From the NCBI GenBank assembly GCA_964451925.1, contig CAYVKA010000009.1, positions 1 to 64,000 of the forward strand: a stretch of 64,000 nucleotides of DNA. Reading direction: 5' to 3'. The notes beneath the pieces were generated by a model that was not told where the DNA came from, did not search any database, and saw nothing but the letters and a program-made list of their open reading frames with translations. Source of the DNA: Nevskia sp964451925 (lineage in GTDB: Bacteria > Pseudomonadota > Gammaproteobacteria > Nevskiales > Nevskiaceae). The translations under genes and the position numbers were made by a program. Within the stretch, counting starts at the first letter, position 1; the number at the start of each line of letters is the position of its first letter. Below, in pieces: positions 35,347-43,971 of this stretch.

Positions 35347-37287
35347 TTACAGGCTCGGCTTGAACGACCAGTCGAGCCTGACCGAGATCTTGCCCTCGAA
35401 GTGCCCGAGCAGGGTGTAGTCGTCGTCGAAGGGGGCGTTGGCCGGGAGGCTGTCGCTGTAGCCCGCCGCTTCACGGGTCTTGCGCAGCTTCTCGCCGGCC
35501 CAGCTGAGAACAGCGGTGGGCGGAGAAAGGTTGTCGTCGACACGCCTTTCCTTGCCGCCGCGCGACTGGACCGTGACGCCGGGCACGGCAGGGATGTACA
35601 GGTTCTCGACAAATACATCCCCGCTGCGAACGTCAATCGTGGCTACGTAGCGCTGGCATAGCTGCTGGAGGTCCTCCTGCCTGCCGGTACTGTCGGCGAA
35701 GCGATCTACCTCCCAGGGCACCATCCGCGAGCCGTTCAGGAAGATGGCTCGCTCGCCGCTGACATGGGTGTGGTTTGTGATGTGGATGCGGCCGGGGCAG
35801 CCGGAGTAGCCGAAGTAGTACGCCCAACGGGCTGCACCGGACGCGGGGGCCCCGACCAGAGCCTCAAGCTCTTGCGCGGTATCGTCGCGCAGCGCCGCCA
35901 CCGCAGCGGCGCGATTGACGATGTCCGGGGCGCAGCGGGCGTCGGTCATGCAGCCGGTCAACCCGGCCTCCAGTTGGTCGGCCAGGCGGCGCATCTCCTC
36001 AACCTGAGCCGGCAGCTTGCCGCCGTTCTCCGCCTTAATCTGCAACAGGCCCTGGCGGGCATAGTATCGCTGCTTGACGGCGAATCGCGTCGTGGGATCG
36101 AGGTCGAGCAGGTTGTCGGGATAGAGCTCGCCGTCCGAGCGCAGGCGCGTGCCCAGCACCACCTCCTGCTCGGTAGCGCCTACGGCGTGCTGCGGCGGCT
36201 TCTGCCAGGCCTGCTGTCCCTGGATCTTGAGGTGCACCTCGAAGTCGCGCTCCCGTGCCGTGGCGAGCACGACCGGCGGAAGAGCCGCCGAGGCCGGCCT
36301 GGCCGCCGCCGGTGCGGCCGCCTCGGCGAGCATCTGCGGCTGCGCGGCATCGGCCGCCGATGGCCCGTATTCGCGGACTTCCTCGGACGACAGGTCGCGT
36401 GCGATGCGAAACCCCAGCGCCTCGCTGCGCGCCGTAGCCGGGTCCGCGTCGCGATTTGACAGGCGCAGGGAGCGCAGATTGTTGCCCCAGCCGCCGCCCC
36501 GGTTTACGTGTTTGCGGCAGGGAGTGGCAAGCCAGGCGATCGAGGTACCGGGAGCGCCAGTGTAGTCCGGGTGCCAGCAGTCCTCCACCCACTCCCATAC
36601 GTTGCCCAGAGTTTCATAAAAGCCCCAGGCATTAGGCGGGAAGCTGCCGATCGGCGCGCTGGACGGGAAGTGGTCGTTGCACGGTTCGAACCAGTACCAT
36701 TCGGGATGAGCCGCGCCGCCGCTGACATCGAGCAGATTGGCCCGCTTGCAAGCTTCGTCCTTGGAGTTCCAAGGATAGCGGCCGGTTTCCCCGGCGCGGG
36801 CGGCGTATTCCCACTCGGCCTCCGAGGGAAGGCGGTAGCGCCTGCCAGTGAGTTTGCCGAGCCAGTCGGCATAGGTCTTGGCCTGTTGCCAGGATATGCC
36901 TACCACCGGGTAGGCCCCGTGCTGCCCGTCGGCCGGATCGCTGGACTCAGTGCATGCTGCCACATCTTGGCAAGCTTGCCATTCCGCCGCCGTGACTTCA
37001 AAACGGCCGAGGGCGAACGGGGCGACGTTGACCGCGTGCACCGGCAACTCGTAGGGCTGCCCGTCGCCGACTTGGTCACCCATGTTGAACGTGCCGCCTC
37101 GCAGCGGAATCAGCTGAGGCGCGCCTCGGCAGTCGCGAAACACCTGTGCGTTAGACGCAGCGATCACCTTTACCTGCTGGCAGGCTGCCACAACATTATG
37201 CTTGGCGCTCCCGGGCTGCGGCGCGGCGGTGTGGGCCGTCGCGCCGTATGCAATTATCATCACAGCGGAGAAGAACCATGTCTTCAC
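35347..37287 (-). CDS. Secreted SUMF1-like protein with a novel C-terminal domain
   Basis: A 646-residue protein with a signal-like N-terminus (MKTWFFSAVMIIAYGATA; start codon GTG). Residues ~60-310 form a formylglycine-generating-enzyme-like (SUMF1) fold: LIPLRGGTFNMGDQVGDGQ, RYRLPSEAEWEYAARAG, GNVWEWVEDCW, VNRGGGWGNNLRSLRLSNRD and ALGFRIARD. The active-site Cys pair of true FGE is absent from the GGGWGNN region, so it is not a sulfatase activator. After an Ala-rich linker comes a ~290-residue C-terminal part I do not recognise, with Cys residues and a final DDDYTLLGHFEGKISVRLDW. A decayed copy of this end lies at 43125-43560, across the exporter operon. Confidence 0.8.
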   Translation of the reverse strand: MKTWFFSAVMIIAYGATAHTAAPQPGSAKHNVVAACQQVKVIAASNAQVFRDCRGAPQLIPLRGGTFNMGDQVGDGQPYELPVHAVNVAPFALGRFEVTAAEWQACQDVAACTESSDPADGQHGAYPVVGISWQQAKTYADWLGKLTGRRYRLPSEAEWEYAARAGETGRYPWNSKDEACKRANLLDVSGGAAHPEWYWFEPCNDHFPSSAPIGSFPPNAWGFYETLGNVWEWVEDCWHPDYTGAPGTSIAWLATPCRKHVNRGGGWGNNLRSLRLSNRDADPATARSEALGFRIARDLSSEEVREYGPSAADAAQPQMLAEAAAPAAARPASAALPPVVLATARERDFEVHLKIQGQQAWQKPPQHAVGATEQEVVLGTRLRSDGELYPDNLLDLDPTTRFAVKQRYYARQGLLQIKAENGGKLPAQVEEMRRLADQLEAGLTGCMTDARCAPDIVNRAAAVAALRDDTAQELEALVGAPASGAARWAYYFGYSGCPGRIHITNHTHVSGERAIFLNGSRMVPWEVDRFADSTGRQEDLQQLCQRYVATIDVRSGDVFVENLYIPAVPGVTVQSRGGKERRVDDNLSPPTAVLSWAGEKLRKTREAAGYSDSLPANAPFDDDYTLLGHFEGKISVRLDWSFKPSL

Positions 37288-37804
37288 AACAAGAACTCGA
37301 TATCTATGCTATCGGTGGGTGCAGCGTGTAGCGGTGCTGGAATATGCAGACCTTTCCAAACGGTCCGGATGATACCGCCCACATCGTAATCGATACGGAG
37401 CCGGCATCGAACGTCTCGTAAAGCGTCACAGTTGGGTAGCCCGCCTTCATAGATCCTTCCGACCCCGTCATCCGCCGCCAGCCTTTCTAAAGGACAGCGA
37501 AACGGGGTCAGGGTCTAGCACGCAAAACTGGCGCGGAGTGATGTACATGGTCAGCTGCAGGCCACACATCATTCTCGTTCGGCGCACAACTTCACCGTTT
37601 CAAGCCACAGACCGCAGCGCCGATCACAACCTCTTGGGACCTGGGAACTCGCGCTCCCAACCTGTCAGGATGGCATGCGCATTTGCTTTGGAAGAAGCAG
37701 CCAAACACGCATCTGAAAGGCTCCGCGCGTAGCATTCGGTAGGCTGCACACAAATCCGGGGTTCAGCAGGATCAATGCCCAGAAGCGCTCATGCATTGGT
37801 AAAC

Positions 37805-37895
37805 GTTTAATCAAAAATCTAAAGATTCATAAAACATTAAACCATTAGCATCGCCACATCGCCCTCGGTATATCTGCTTAATTTATTGATTTCAA
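37805..37895. promoter_or_regulatory. Enhancer-like palindromes upstream of the peptide operon
   Basis: TTTAAT and ATTAAA (37805-37840) flank AATCTAAAGATT (5-bp inverted arms), and TTGATTTCAA (37886-37895) is a further palindrome. Read in reverse, part of the first reads TTTGATTAAAC, close to TTTGATCAATC at 57603-57613. The first palindrome lies about 90-125 bases upstream of the -24/-12 candidate; the second is only about 40 bases from it. Confidence 0.4.
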
Positions 37896-37930
37896 AAGAA
37901 TAGATAAATAAATCTTTGTCCCGCTTCGAC

Positions 37931-37946
37931 TGGCACGAATATGGCG
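37931..37946 (+). promoter_or_regulatory. Candidate sigma-54 promoter of the microcin-like operon
   Basis: TGGCACGAATATGGCG has an exact -24 element and a correctly spaced GC at -12, with T to G and W to G mismatches. It predicts a start near 37958 and a leader of about 170 bases to the peptide ATG. Confidence 0.45.
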
Positions 37947-38127
37947 TTCAACGAGGAGTACAAGAGCAACAAATAGCCAAAGAACGAATCCCGAGCCCGA
38001 ATTGATAATGTACCAAGCTTAAATGCGCGCCCAGTGAAAGCATCGCGCCAATCTCGCTGGGCCCCAGTGTTAGCGCCTTCCACAAAAAGATATTGTTTAC
38101 AAATCTTAGAAATGAGGAGTAAATCAG

Positions 38128-38373
38128 ATGGCGATTCAAATGTTGACGACGCAAGAGGTCTCCGCCGTTTCCGGTGGAGCAAGCAGCGGGGCCGGACTGG
38201 TTGGCGGGCTTGCGAGCGGACTGGTTGAAGTCTTAAATGAATTAACCAGCGCCCCTTTGATCAGCGCGGTCGCTAGCAGCCCATTGGTCAGCGGCTTGAC
38301 CGGTCTGGTCGGCAAGGTGCTGCAGGGTGTGCTTGGGGTGGTCGCTCCCATCCTGGGAGAGCTTCCGCTCTGA
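38128..38373 (+). CDS. Double-glycine-leader peptide, microcin/bacteriocin-like precursor
   Basis: An 81-residue peptide. Residues 1-17 (MAIQMLTTQEVSAVSGG) match the leader of peptides cleaved by C39 peptidases: hydrophobic residues at the expected positions, an acidic residue and Gly-Gly at 16-17. The predicted mature part of 64 residues starts ASSGAGLVGG, has no Cys, Trp, Tyr, Phe or His, one Lys and three Glu, and many Gly/Leu/Val with GxxxG spacing; it should form hydrophobic helices. GAGGAG precedes the ATG. It is the first gene of an operon encoding a C39 exporter, HlyD adaptor and TolC channel. No immunity gene is recognised. Toxin activity is inferred, not shown. Confidence 0.82.
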   Translation: MAIQMLTTQEVSAVSGGASSGAGLVGGLASGLVEVLNELTSAPLISAVASSPLVSGLTGLVGKVLQGVLGVVAPILGELPL

Positions 38374-38405
38374 AGGAACTCCATTGATCGGCGGGATTCG
38401 GGTGA

Positions 38406-39518
38406 GTGGCGCGCATGCCGGGATCGCAGCTCTTTCGAAAGGAAGCCCTGGAAGCGCAGAGGCCGACGCCGTACGGCAAGATCATCTTGGTCCAGCCGCC
38501 GTCCTTCGGCCTGCTCACGGCGGTGTCGGCGGCCTTCGCCGCCGCCATCGTGGTGTTCTTCGCCTGCGGCAGCTACACCCGGCGCAGCACCATCGGCGGG
38601 CAGCTGCTGCCGGACGCGGGCCTGATCAAGATCTACTCGCCCCACCCCGGCATCGTGCTGGAGCGCCGCATCCGCGAGGACCAGCGCGTGGCGCCCGGCG
38701 ACGTGCTGTTCGTCGTCTCCGGCGAGCAGGCGGTCGGCCCCGGCGACGATAGCCTGGACAGCGAGCTGGGCGGCGCCCGCGCCGCCGGCGCACGCAGCCT
38801 GCTGGTATCCAAGGCGGCCGAGCTGCGCCTGCAGCTCGAGATCCTCGACCAGCAGGTCGCCACGCAGAAGAACCGCCTGGCGCTGAGCCAGCAAGCGGTC
38901 GATACCTACCGCGATCTGCTGCAGAAGAAGTACATTCCGGCCGAGCAGCTGCAGCTCAAGCGCGAGGACCTGTTCGACCAGCAGGCGCGCCTGCAGGGCC
39001 TGCAGCGGGAACGGGTGGCGCTGACCCACGAGCTGGGCACGCAGTACTGGGTGATCACCGCTACCCGAGCGGGCACCGCAACCGCACTGGCGGCCGACGT
39101 TGGCCAGACCGTGGACAGCCAGAAGCCCCTGCTGTGCATCGTCCCGGCCGACTCGGCGCTGCACGCCGAGCTCCTCGCACCCAGCCGCGCAGTCGGCTTC
39201 GTCCATGGCGGCGAGCGCGTGCTGCTCCGCTACCAGGCCTACCCTTACCAGAAGTTCGGCCATTACACCGGCAGCGTGGTTTCGGTGTCCGCCGCGGCGA
39301 TGGCCCCGGCCGAGCTAGCCGCCTTCGGCGAGGGCCCGCGCGATGGCGAGCCGCTCTACCAGATCCGCGTGCGACTCGACGCGCAGTCGGTACTCGCCTA
39401 CGGCAAGCCGCAGCCGCTGCGCTCCGGGATGGCGGTGGAGGCCGACGTGCTGCAGGAGCGGCGCCGCCTCTACGAGTGGATCCTTGACCCGCTGTTCAGC
39501 CTCTCCGGCCGGCTCTAG
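38406..39518 (+). CDS. HlyD-family periplasmic adaptor (CvaA/RaxA-like)
   Basis: A 370-residue membrane-fusion protein linking the ABC exporter to the outer-membrane channel. A short cytoplasmic start is followed by one membrane helix (about residues 38-58). A lipoyl-like half follows (IKIYSPHPGIVLERRIREDQ, VAPGDVLFVVSGE), then a long alpha-helical hairpin (ELRLQLEILDQQVATQKNRL and DLLQKKYIPAEQLQLKREDL), the second lipoyl half (WVITATRAGTATALAADVGQ) and a C-terminal beta-domain with ERVLLRYQAYPYQKFG, a motif typical of bacteriocin-type adaptors. Start GTG at 38406 or ATG three codons later. Confidence 0.92.
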   Translation: MARMPGSQLFRKEALEAQRPTPYGKIILVQPPSFGLLTAVSAAFAAAIVVFFACGSYTRRSTIGGQLLPDAGLIKIYSPHPGIVLERRIREDQRVAPGDVLFVVSGEQAVGPGDDSLDSELGGARAAGARSLLVSKAAELRLQLEILDQQVATQKNRLALSQQAVDTYRDLLQKKYIPAEQLQLKREDLFDQQARLQGLQRERVALTHELGTQYWVITATRAGTATALAADVGQTVDSQKPLLCIVPADSALHAELLAPSRAVGFVHGGERVLLRYQAYPYQKFGHYTGSVVSVSAAAMAPAELAAFGEGPRDGEPLYQIRVRLDAQSVLAYGKPQPLRSGMAVEADVLQERRRLYEWILDPLFSLSGRL

Positions 39519-39521
39519 GCG

Positions 39522-41669
39522 ATGCTCAATCGCCTGTCCTTCGGCTTCGGCCGCAAGCTGCCGCTGATCCTGCAGACCGAGGCCACCGAATGCGGTCTCG
39601 CCTGCATCGGCATGATCGCCGGCTACCACGGCCACCACACCGACCTGCCGAGCCTGCGGCGGCGCTTCTCCGTGTCGCTGAAGGGCACTACCCTGGCCGC
39701 GATGATGGAAATGGCCGACAGCCTGGCCCTGACGACGCGGCCGGTGAAGCTGGACCTGGAGGACGTCGGCCAGCTGCGCATGCCCTGCATCCTGCACTGG
39801 AACTTCAACCATTTCGTCGTCCTGCAGAAAGCCGGGGGGCGCGGAGTGACGGTGTTCGACCCGGCCATGGGCATCCGCCGGCTGTCGATGGAAGAGCTGT
39901 CGGCGGCGTTCACCGGCGTGGCCCTGGAGCTGTGGCCGGGACCGAGCTTCGCCAGCGCCAAGCGCCCGCCGCCGGTGAGCCTGCGCGAGCTGATGGGCGA
40001 CGTCTCCGGCCTGTACCGCTCCTTGGGTCAGTCGCTGCTGCTGGCGCTGGCCCTGGAAGTGTTCTTCATCGCCAGCCCGTTCCTGCTGCAGTGGGTGGCC
40101 GACGACGTGCTGGTCTCGGCCGACCGCAACCTGCTCGACCTGCTGGCCCTCGGCTTCGGCCTGATGCTGCTGATGCAGCAGTTCGTCGCTCTGGTGCGCG
40201 GTTGGGTGCTGATGTATCTGAGCACCACCCTGAGCCTGCAGTGGAACGCCAATGCCTTCACCCACCTGCTGCACCTGCCGGCGCAATACTTCGAGAAGCG
40301 CCACCTCGGCGACGTGGTGTCGCGCTTCGGCTCCATCGACACCATCCAGAGGACGCTGACCACCTCCTTCCTGGAAGCGATCCTGGACGGCTTGATGTCG
40401 GTCGCCACCCTGCTGCTGATGCTGCTGTACAGCCCGCGCCTGTGCCTGGTGGTGGTGTCGGCGATGCTGATATACGCACTCAGCCGCTGGTTCTGGTATC
40501 AGCCGCTGCGCAACGCCACCGAGGAGCAGATCGTCCACGCCGCCAAGCAGCAGAGCCATTTCCTCGAGTCGGTGCGCGGCATCCGCGCGATCAAGCTGTT
40601 CCAGCGCCAGGACGAGCGTCGCGCCGGCTGGCTCAGCCTGATGGTGGAGCAGGTCAACGCCGGCCTGCGCACACGCAAGTTCGCCCAGCTGTACCAGACC
40701 CTCAACGGCCTGCTGTTCGGCGCCGAGCACATCCTGGTGATCTGGCTCGGCGCCAAGCTGGTGATGGCGCAGGGTTTCACCATCGGCATGCTGCTGGCCT
40801 TCATCGCCTACAAGGCGCAGTTCGACGGCCGCGTCAGCTCGCTGATCGACAAGCTGATCGAGCTGCGCATGCTGCGGCTGCAGGGCGAGCGGCTGGCCGA
40901 CATCCTGCTCAGCCCGGTGGAATCCTCGCGCGGGCTCTCTCCCGGCCACGAGCGCGAAGCGGAGCTGGAGCCCTCCATCGAAGTGCGCGAGCTGCGCCTG
41001 CGCTACGCGCCGCAGGAGCCGCTGGTGCTGGACGGCGTGTCGCTGCACATCACCGCCGGGGAGTGCGTCGCCATCATCGGCCCGTCCGGCAGCGGCAAGA
41101 CCTCGCTGGTCAACGTGCTGCTCGGCCTGCTGCCGCCGTCCGGCGGCGAGGTGCTGATCGGCGGCCGCAGCCTGGAACGGGTCGGGCTGGGCCCGCTGCG
41201 CCGCATCATCGGCTCGGTGCTGCAGGACGACGTGCTGTTCGCCGGCTCCATCGCCGACAACATCAGCTTCTTCGACCAGGCCCCGGACCGCGACTGGATC
41301 GAGCAGTGTGCCCGCGTCGCGGCTATCGACGACGACATCCAGGCCATGCCGATGGGCTACAACACCATGATCGGCGACATGGGCGCGGCTCTGTCCGGCG
41401 GCCAGAAGCAGCGCGTGCTGCTGGCGCGCGCCCTGTACAAGCGCCCCAAGATCCTAGTGCTGGACGAGGCCACCAGTCACCTCGACCTCGCCCGCGAGCA
41501 CCAGGTCAGCGAGGCGATCCGCGCCCTTCGGATCACCCGCGTCGTCGTGGCGCACCGGCCCGAGACCATCGCTTCTGCCGATCGCGTCATCGCCCTGGCC
41601 AACGGCAGGATCGTCGCCCGCGGCGTCACATCGCTGGCCGCGCCCGACTGCAGCGGCGTCGCCTCATGA
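39522..41669 (+). CDS. Bacteriocin-type ABC exporter with C39 peptidase domain (CvaB/RaxB-like)
   Basis: A 715-residue inner-membrane ABC transporter that cleaves and exports double-glycine peptides. Peptidase domain (residues ~1-150): catalytic Cys in QTEATECGLACIGM, His in LHWNFNHFVVL, Asp in VTVFDPAMG. Six membrane helices lie at ~150-440. In the ATPase: Walker A IIGPSGSGKTS, signature LSGGQKQR, Walker B ILVLDEATSH, and the His switch in VVAHRPETIA. All catalytic residues are intact. Starts 4 bases after the adaptor gene; its TGA overlaps the ATG of the channel gene (ATGA). Confidence 0.97.
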   Translation: MLNRLSFGFGRKLPLILQTEATECGLACIGMIAGYHGHHTDLPSLRRRFSVSLKGTTLAAMMEMADSLALTTRPVKLDLEDVGQLRMPCILHWNFNHFVVLQKAGGRGVTVFDPAMGIRRLSMEELSAAFTGVALELWPGPSFASAKRPPPVSLRELMGDVSGLYRSLGQSLLLALALEVFFIASPFLLQWVADDVLVSADRNLLDLLALGFGLMLLMQQFVALVRGWVLMYLSTTLSLQWNANAFTHLLHLPAQYFEKRHLGDVVSRFGSIDTIQRTLTTSFLEAILDGLMSVATLLLMLLYSPRLCLVVVSAMLIYALSRWFWYQPLRNATEEQIVHAAKQQSHFLESVRGIRAIKLFQRQDERRAGWLSLMVEQVNAGLRTRKFAQLYQTLNGLLFGAEHILVIWLGAKLVMAQGFTIGMLLAFIAYKAQFDGRVSSLIDKLIELRMLRLQGERLADILLSPVESSRGLSPGHEREAELEPSIEVRELRLRYAPQEPLVLDGVSLHITAGECVAIIGPSGSGKTSLVNVLLGLLPPSGGEVLIGGRSLERVGLGPLRRIIGSVLQDDVLFAGSIADNISFFDQAPDRDWIEQCARVAAIDDDIQAMPMGYNTMIGDMGAALSGGQKQRVLLARALYKRPKILVLDEATSHLDLAREHQVSEAIRALRITRVVVAHRPETIASADRVIALANGRIVARGVTSLAAPDCSGVAS

Positions 41670-43102
41670 GGCCGCCTGCTCGCTGGCGCCGCCGCCTCGT
41701 GGCGCTGGCCTTGGCCGCGGTCGCCGGCGCCACCCGCGCCGGGTTTCCCGACGATCCCCTGCGCACCGCCTATGGCCTGCCGGCGAGCGCGGGGCAGCGC
41801 GTGGCTGCTGCCGGACTGGCGCCTTGCGCTGCCGCCGCTCCGGCCGGTGCCCTGACCCTGCTCGACACCGTCCGCCGCGCCCTCTGCTCCAGCCCCCGGA
41901 CCCGCCAAGCCTGGTCCGAGGTCGAGGCACAAGCGGCGACGGTGGGCATCGGCCGCTCAGCCTACCTGCCGACGGCGAACCTCTCCACCAGCTTCGGCAA
42001 GGTCAACGAGCTGGACCAGGTCTCCGGCGCGCCGGAGCTCGATGCCTCGCTGCACGGCGACAGCAACGAGGAGACCATTGGCCTCAACTGGGTGGTCTAC
42101 GATTTCGGTCTGCGCGCCGCCAACCTCCGCCACGAGCGGGCCCTGCTCGCCGCTGCCGCCGCTTCCCAGGATGAGGCGATCCGGGCGGTATTCATCGAAG
42201 CCGCGAGGGACTACTTCGGCGCCGAGCAAGCGCAGGCCAGCTTCAACGCCGACATCGAGACCGAGCAGGCGGCGCGCCGCAGCATGGACGCGGTGGAGGT
42301 TAAGGTCGGCGCCGGGGTCGGTGCGGAGGCCGATTGGCTGCAGGCCAAGACCGCCTATGCCCAGGCCGGACTCAAGCGCATCCGCGACGGAGAGAACTTA
42401 AGGGATGCGCTGGGCCTGGTGGCGCTGGCCATCGGCCTGCGGCCCGGTGCACCGCTGCTGCTGGCCGCGCCGGGCGACAGCGTGGCCGATCTGCCGCAGC
42501 TCAACGCGGTGGCCGACCAGCTGATCGACCGCGCCTTGCATGCCCACCCCAGGATCGCCGCGGCGCAGGCGAAGCTGGAAGCCGCCAACGATGCCGCTGC
42601 CGCCGCTCGGGCTGCCGGCCGGCCAAGCCTGGCCTTCGCCGCGGTCGGCGACCGCAGCGACAATCCCGTCAACCGCGTCTCGACCCGCCAGACCATCGAA
42701 ACCTCCAGCATCGGCCTGCAGCTGACCATACCGCTATTCGAGGGCTTCGGGCGCGCCTACCGCATCCGCCGCGCCCAGGCCGAAGCCGAAGGCCGCGAAG
42801 CCGACCTGCTCGAGGTACAGCAGGAGGTGAGCCGCGAGGTCTGGGACAGCTATGTCGCGGTGCGCGGCAGTTCGGAAAGTCTCGCGGCCAGCAAGACGCT
42901 GCTCGACACTGCCACCGAATCCTTCAATCTCGCCCTTGGCCGCTACCAATCCGGAGTCGGCGGCGTGATCGAACTGCTCAAGGCACAGTCGGACCTGGCC
43001 GCGGCACGCGAGGAAGACGTGCGGGCGCGGACGCGCTGGCGCCTTTCCCGGCTGCAGCTCGCCGCCAGCCTGGGCTCAATCGATTTTGATTCGCTGCGGT
43101 AG
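41666..43102 (+). CDS. TolC-family outer-membrane channel protein
   Basis: A 478-residue outer-membrane efflux protein with a short signal peptide (RRRLVALALAAVAGATRAG). It has two OEP repeats: the first with LTLLDTVRRALCSSPRTRQA and the second with LPQLNAVADQLIDRALHAHP then IGLQLTIPLFEGFGRAYRIR and GVGGVIELLKAQSDL. It completes the tripartite export machine with the ABC and adaptor genes, to which it is translationally coupled by a 4-base overlap. Confidence 0.95.
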   Translation: MRPPARWRRRLVALALAAVAGATRAGFPDDPLRTAYGLPASAGQRVAAAGLAPCAAAAPAGALTLLDTVRRALCSSPRTRQAWSEVEAQAATVGIGRSAYLPTANLSTSFGKVNELDQVSGAPELDASLHGDSNEETIGLNWVVYDFGLRAANLRHERALLAAAAASQDEAIRAVFIEAARDYFGAEQAQASFNADIETEQAARRSMDAVEVKVGAGVGAEADWLQAKTAYAQAGLKRIRDGENLRDALGLVALAIGLRPGAPLLLAAPGDSVADLPQLNAVADQLIDRALHAHPRIAAAQAKLEAANDAAAAARAAGRPSLAFAAVGDRSDNPVNRVSTRQTIETSSIGLQLTIPLFEGFGRAYRIRRAQAEAEGREADLLEVQQEVSREVWDSYVAVRGSSESLAASKTLLDTATESFNLALGRYQSGVGGVIELLKAQSDLAAAREEDVRARTRWRLSRLQLAASLGSIDFDSLR

Positions 43103-43124
43103 CAGGTTGACCGTGGATTCATAT

Positions 43125-43560
43125 CCTTCGCTTAAACGACTAGTCGAGCTCGACCGAGTTCTTGTCCTCGAAATGCCCTAGCAGCGTGTAGTCCTCGTCA
43201 AAAGGGGCACTGGCGCTCAGGCTATCACTGTATTCGGTCGTCTCCCGGCTTTTCCTCAGCCTGCCCCCTACCCAGCTCAGCACTTTGGTGGGCACCGAGA
43301 CGTTATCATCGGCGCGCATCTGCTTGCCTGAACAGGAGCGAATGATGCTGTCCGCCGCCGAGGGAATGTAAGGGTTCTGGACGTGTACGTCGCGAGTTTG
43401 AACGTCGATCGAGGCCACGTAGCGCTGGTACAGTTCGATGCGGAAATCCTCACCACTCTCTGGCCGGCAAGTAGCATGGTAACGCTCCGGCCATTCATCA
43501 ACTGCCACCGCAAGGCACGAACTCTGCGTGAAGTGGCGCCGATGGCGCGTTGCAGAGTGG
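43125..43560 (-). pseudogene. Decayed copy of the C-terminal domain of the SUMF1-like gene
   Basis: The minus strand encodes stretches such as YQRYVASIDVQTRDVHVQNP, VLSWVGGRLRKSRETTEYSD and APFDEDYTLLGHFEDKNSVE that parallel YVATIDVRSGDVFVENLYIP, VLSWAGEKLRKTREAAGYSD and APFDDDYTLLGHFEGKISVR of the gene at 35347-37287. The reading frame is broken near 43480, and the Trp codon after LD is a TAG stop (43142-43140), followed in frame by the conserved Ser-Phe-Lys. The SUMF1 half is missing. Confidence 0.78.
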
Positions 43561-43740
43561 GGCTCAGATTCTTGACCACCTACTCCTTGCTGTCCCCGGC
43601 CATGTAGGCGGTTCCGCGGCGATGCCGATGCTCTTGACGAGGAACGGCAGACTAACGAGGACTCCGAGCACCCAGAGTGCGGCGTGTGGCGGGTAAGCCA
43701 AATCTGGAGCTCCGGAGGATCCACGTCTGGACAGAAATTA

Positions 43741-43768
43741 TTGACATTAATGTTTCATCTGATATAAC
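43741..43768 (+). promoter_or_regulatory. Sigma-70 promoter of the sigma-54 activator gene
   Basis: TTGACA, 16 bases, TATAAC in an AT-rich patch. The predicted start near 43775 leaves a ~197-base leader before the activator ATG. Confidence 0.6.
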
Positions 43769-43971
43769 ACCCTTATAGCCTGGATGTGTTCGCTACCGAT
43801 TGGAGGAGTAGATTTCCACAATTATCCAATTGAAATTGAACCCATTTACAGGCCAAAAAAATAAACGGTCAGCTGCCTGTAAATGGTGCTTGCAAGCCGG
43901 TTCTGGCCGCTGCTGACATGACAGGGCGAGGGGCCTCCAATGGAATGGAAAGGTCCTGCTGGAGGGGAAAA

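Larger units (their letters stand above)
37288..38127. other. 840-base AT-rich regulatory region upstream of the microcin-like operon
   Basis: No convincing gene is present. The first half includes GACCCCGT (37461) and ACGGGGTC (37502), an inverted pair 33 bases apart like the ends of small repeat elements. The second half (37780-38127) is far more AT-rich than its neighbours and carries the enhancer-like palindromes, the -24/-12 candidate and a long leader. GAGGAG at 38114-38119 is the ribosome binding site for the peptide gene. Confidence 0.6.

Noticed and set aside
37892..38182. 96-residue minus-strand frame overlapping the peptide gene
   Set aside because: Lies in AT-rich regulatory DNA opposite the leader and peptide start, with no domain or ribosome site; a putative immunity gene there could not be supported.
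39590..43102. 1170-residue plus-strand open frame across the ABC exporter and channel genes
   Set aside because: It is the shifted-frame shadow of the exporter gene (Arg/Ala/Pro-rich); only its last third is the true TolC-type protein, annotated separately.
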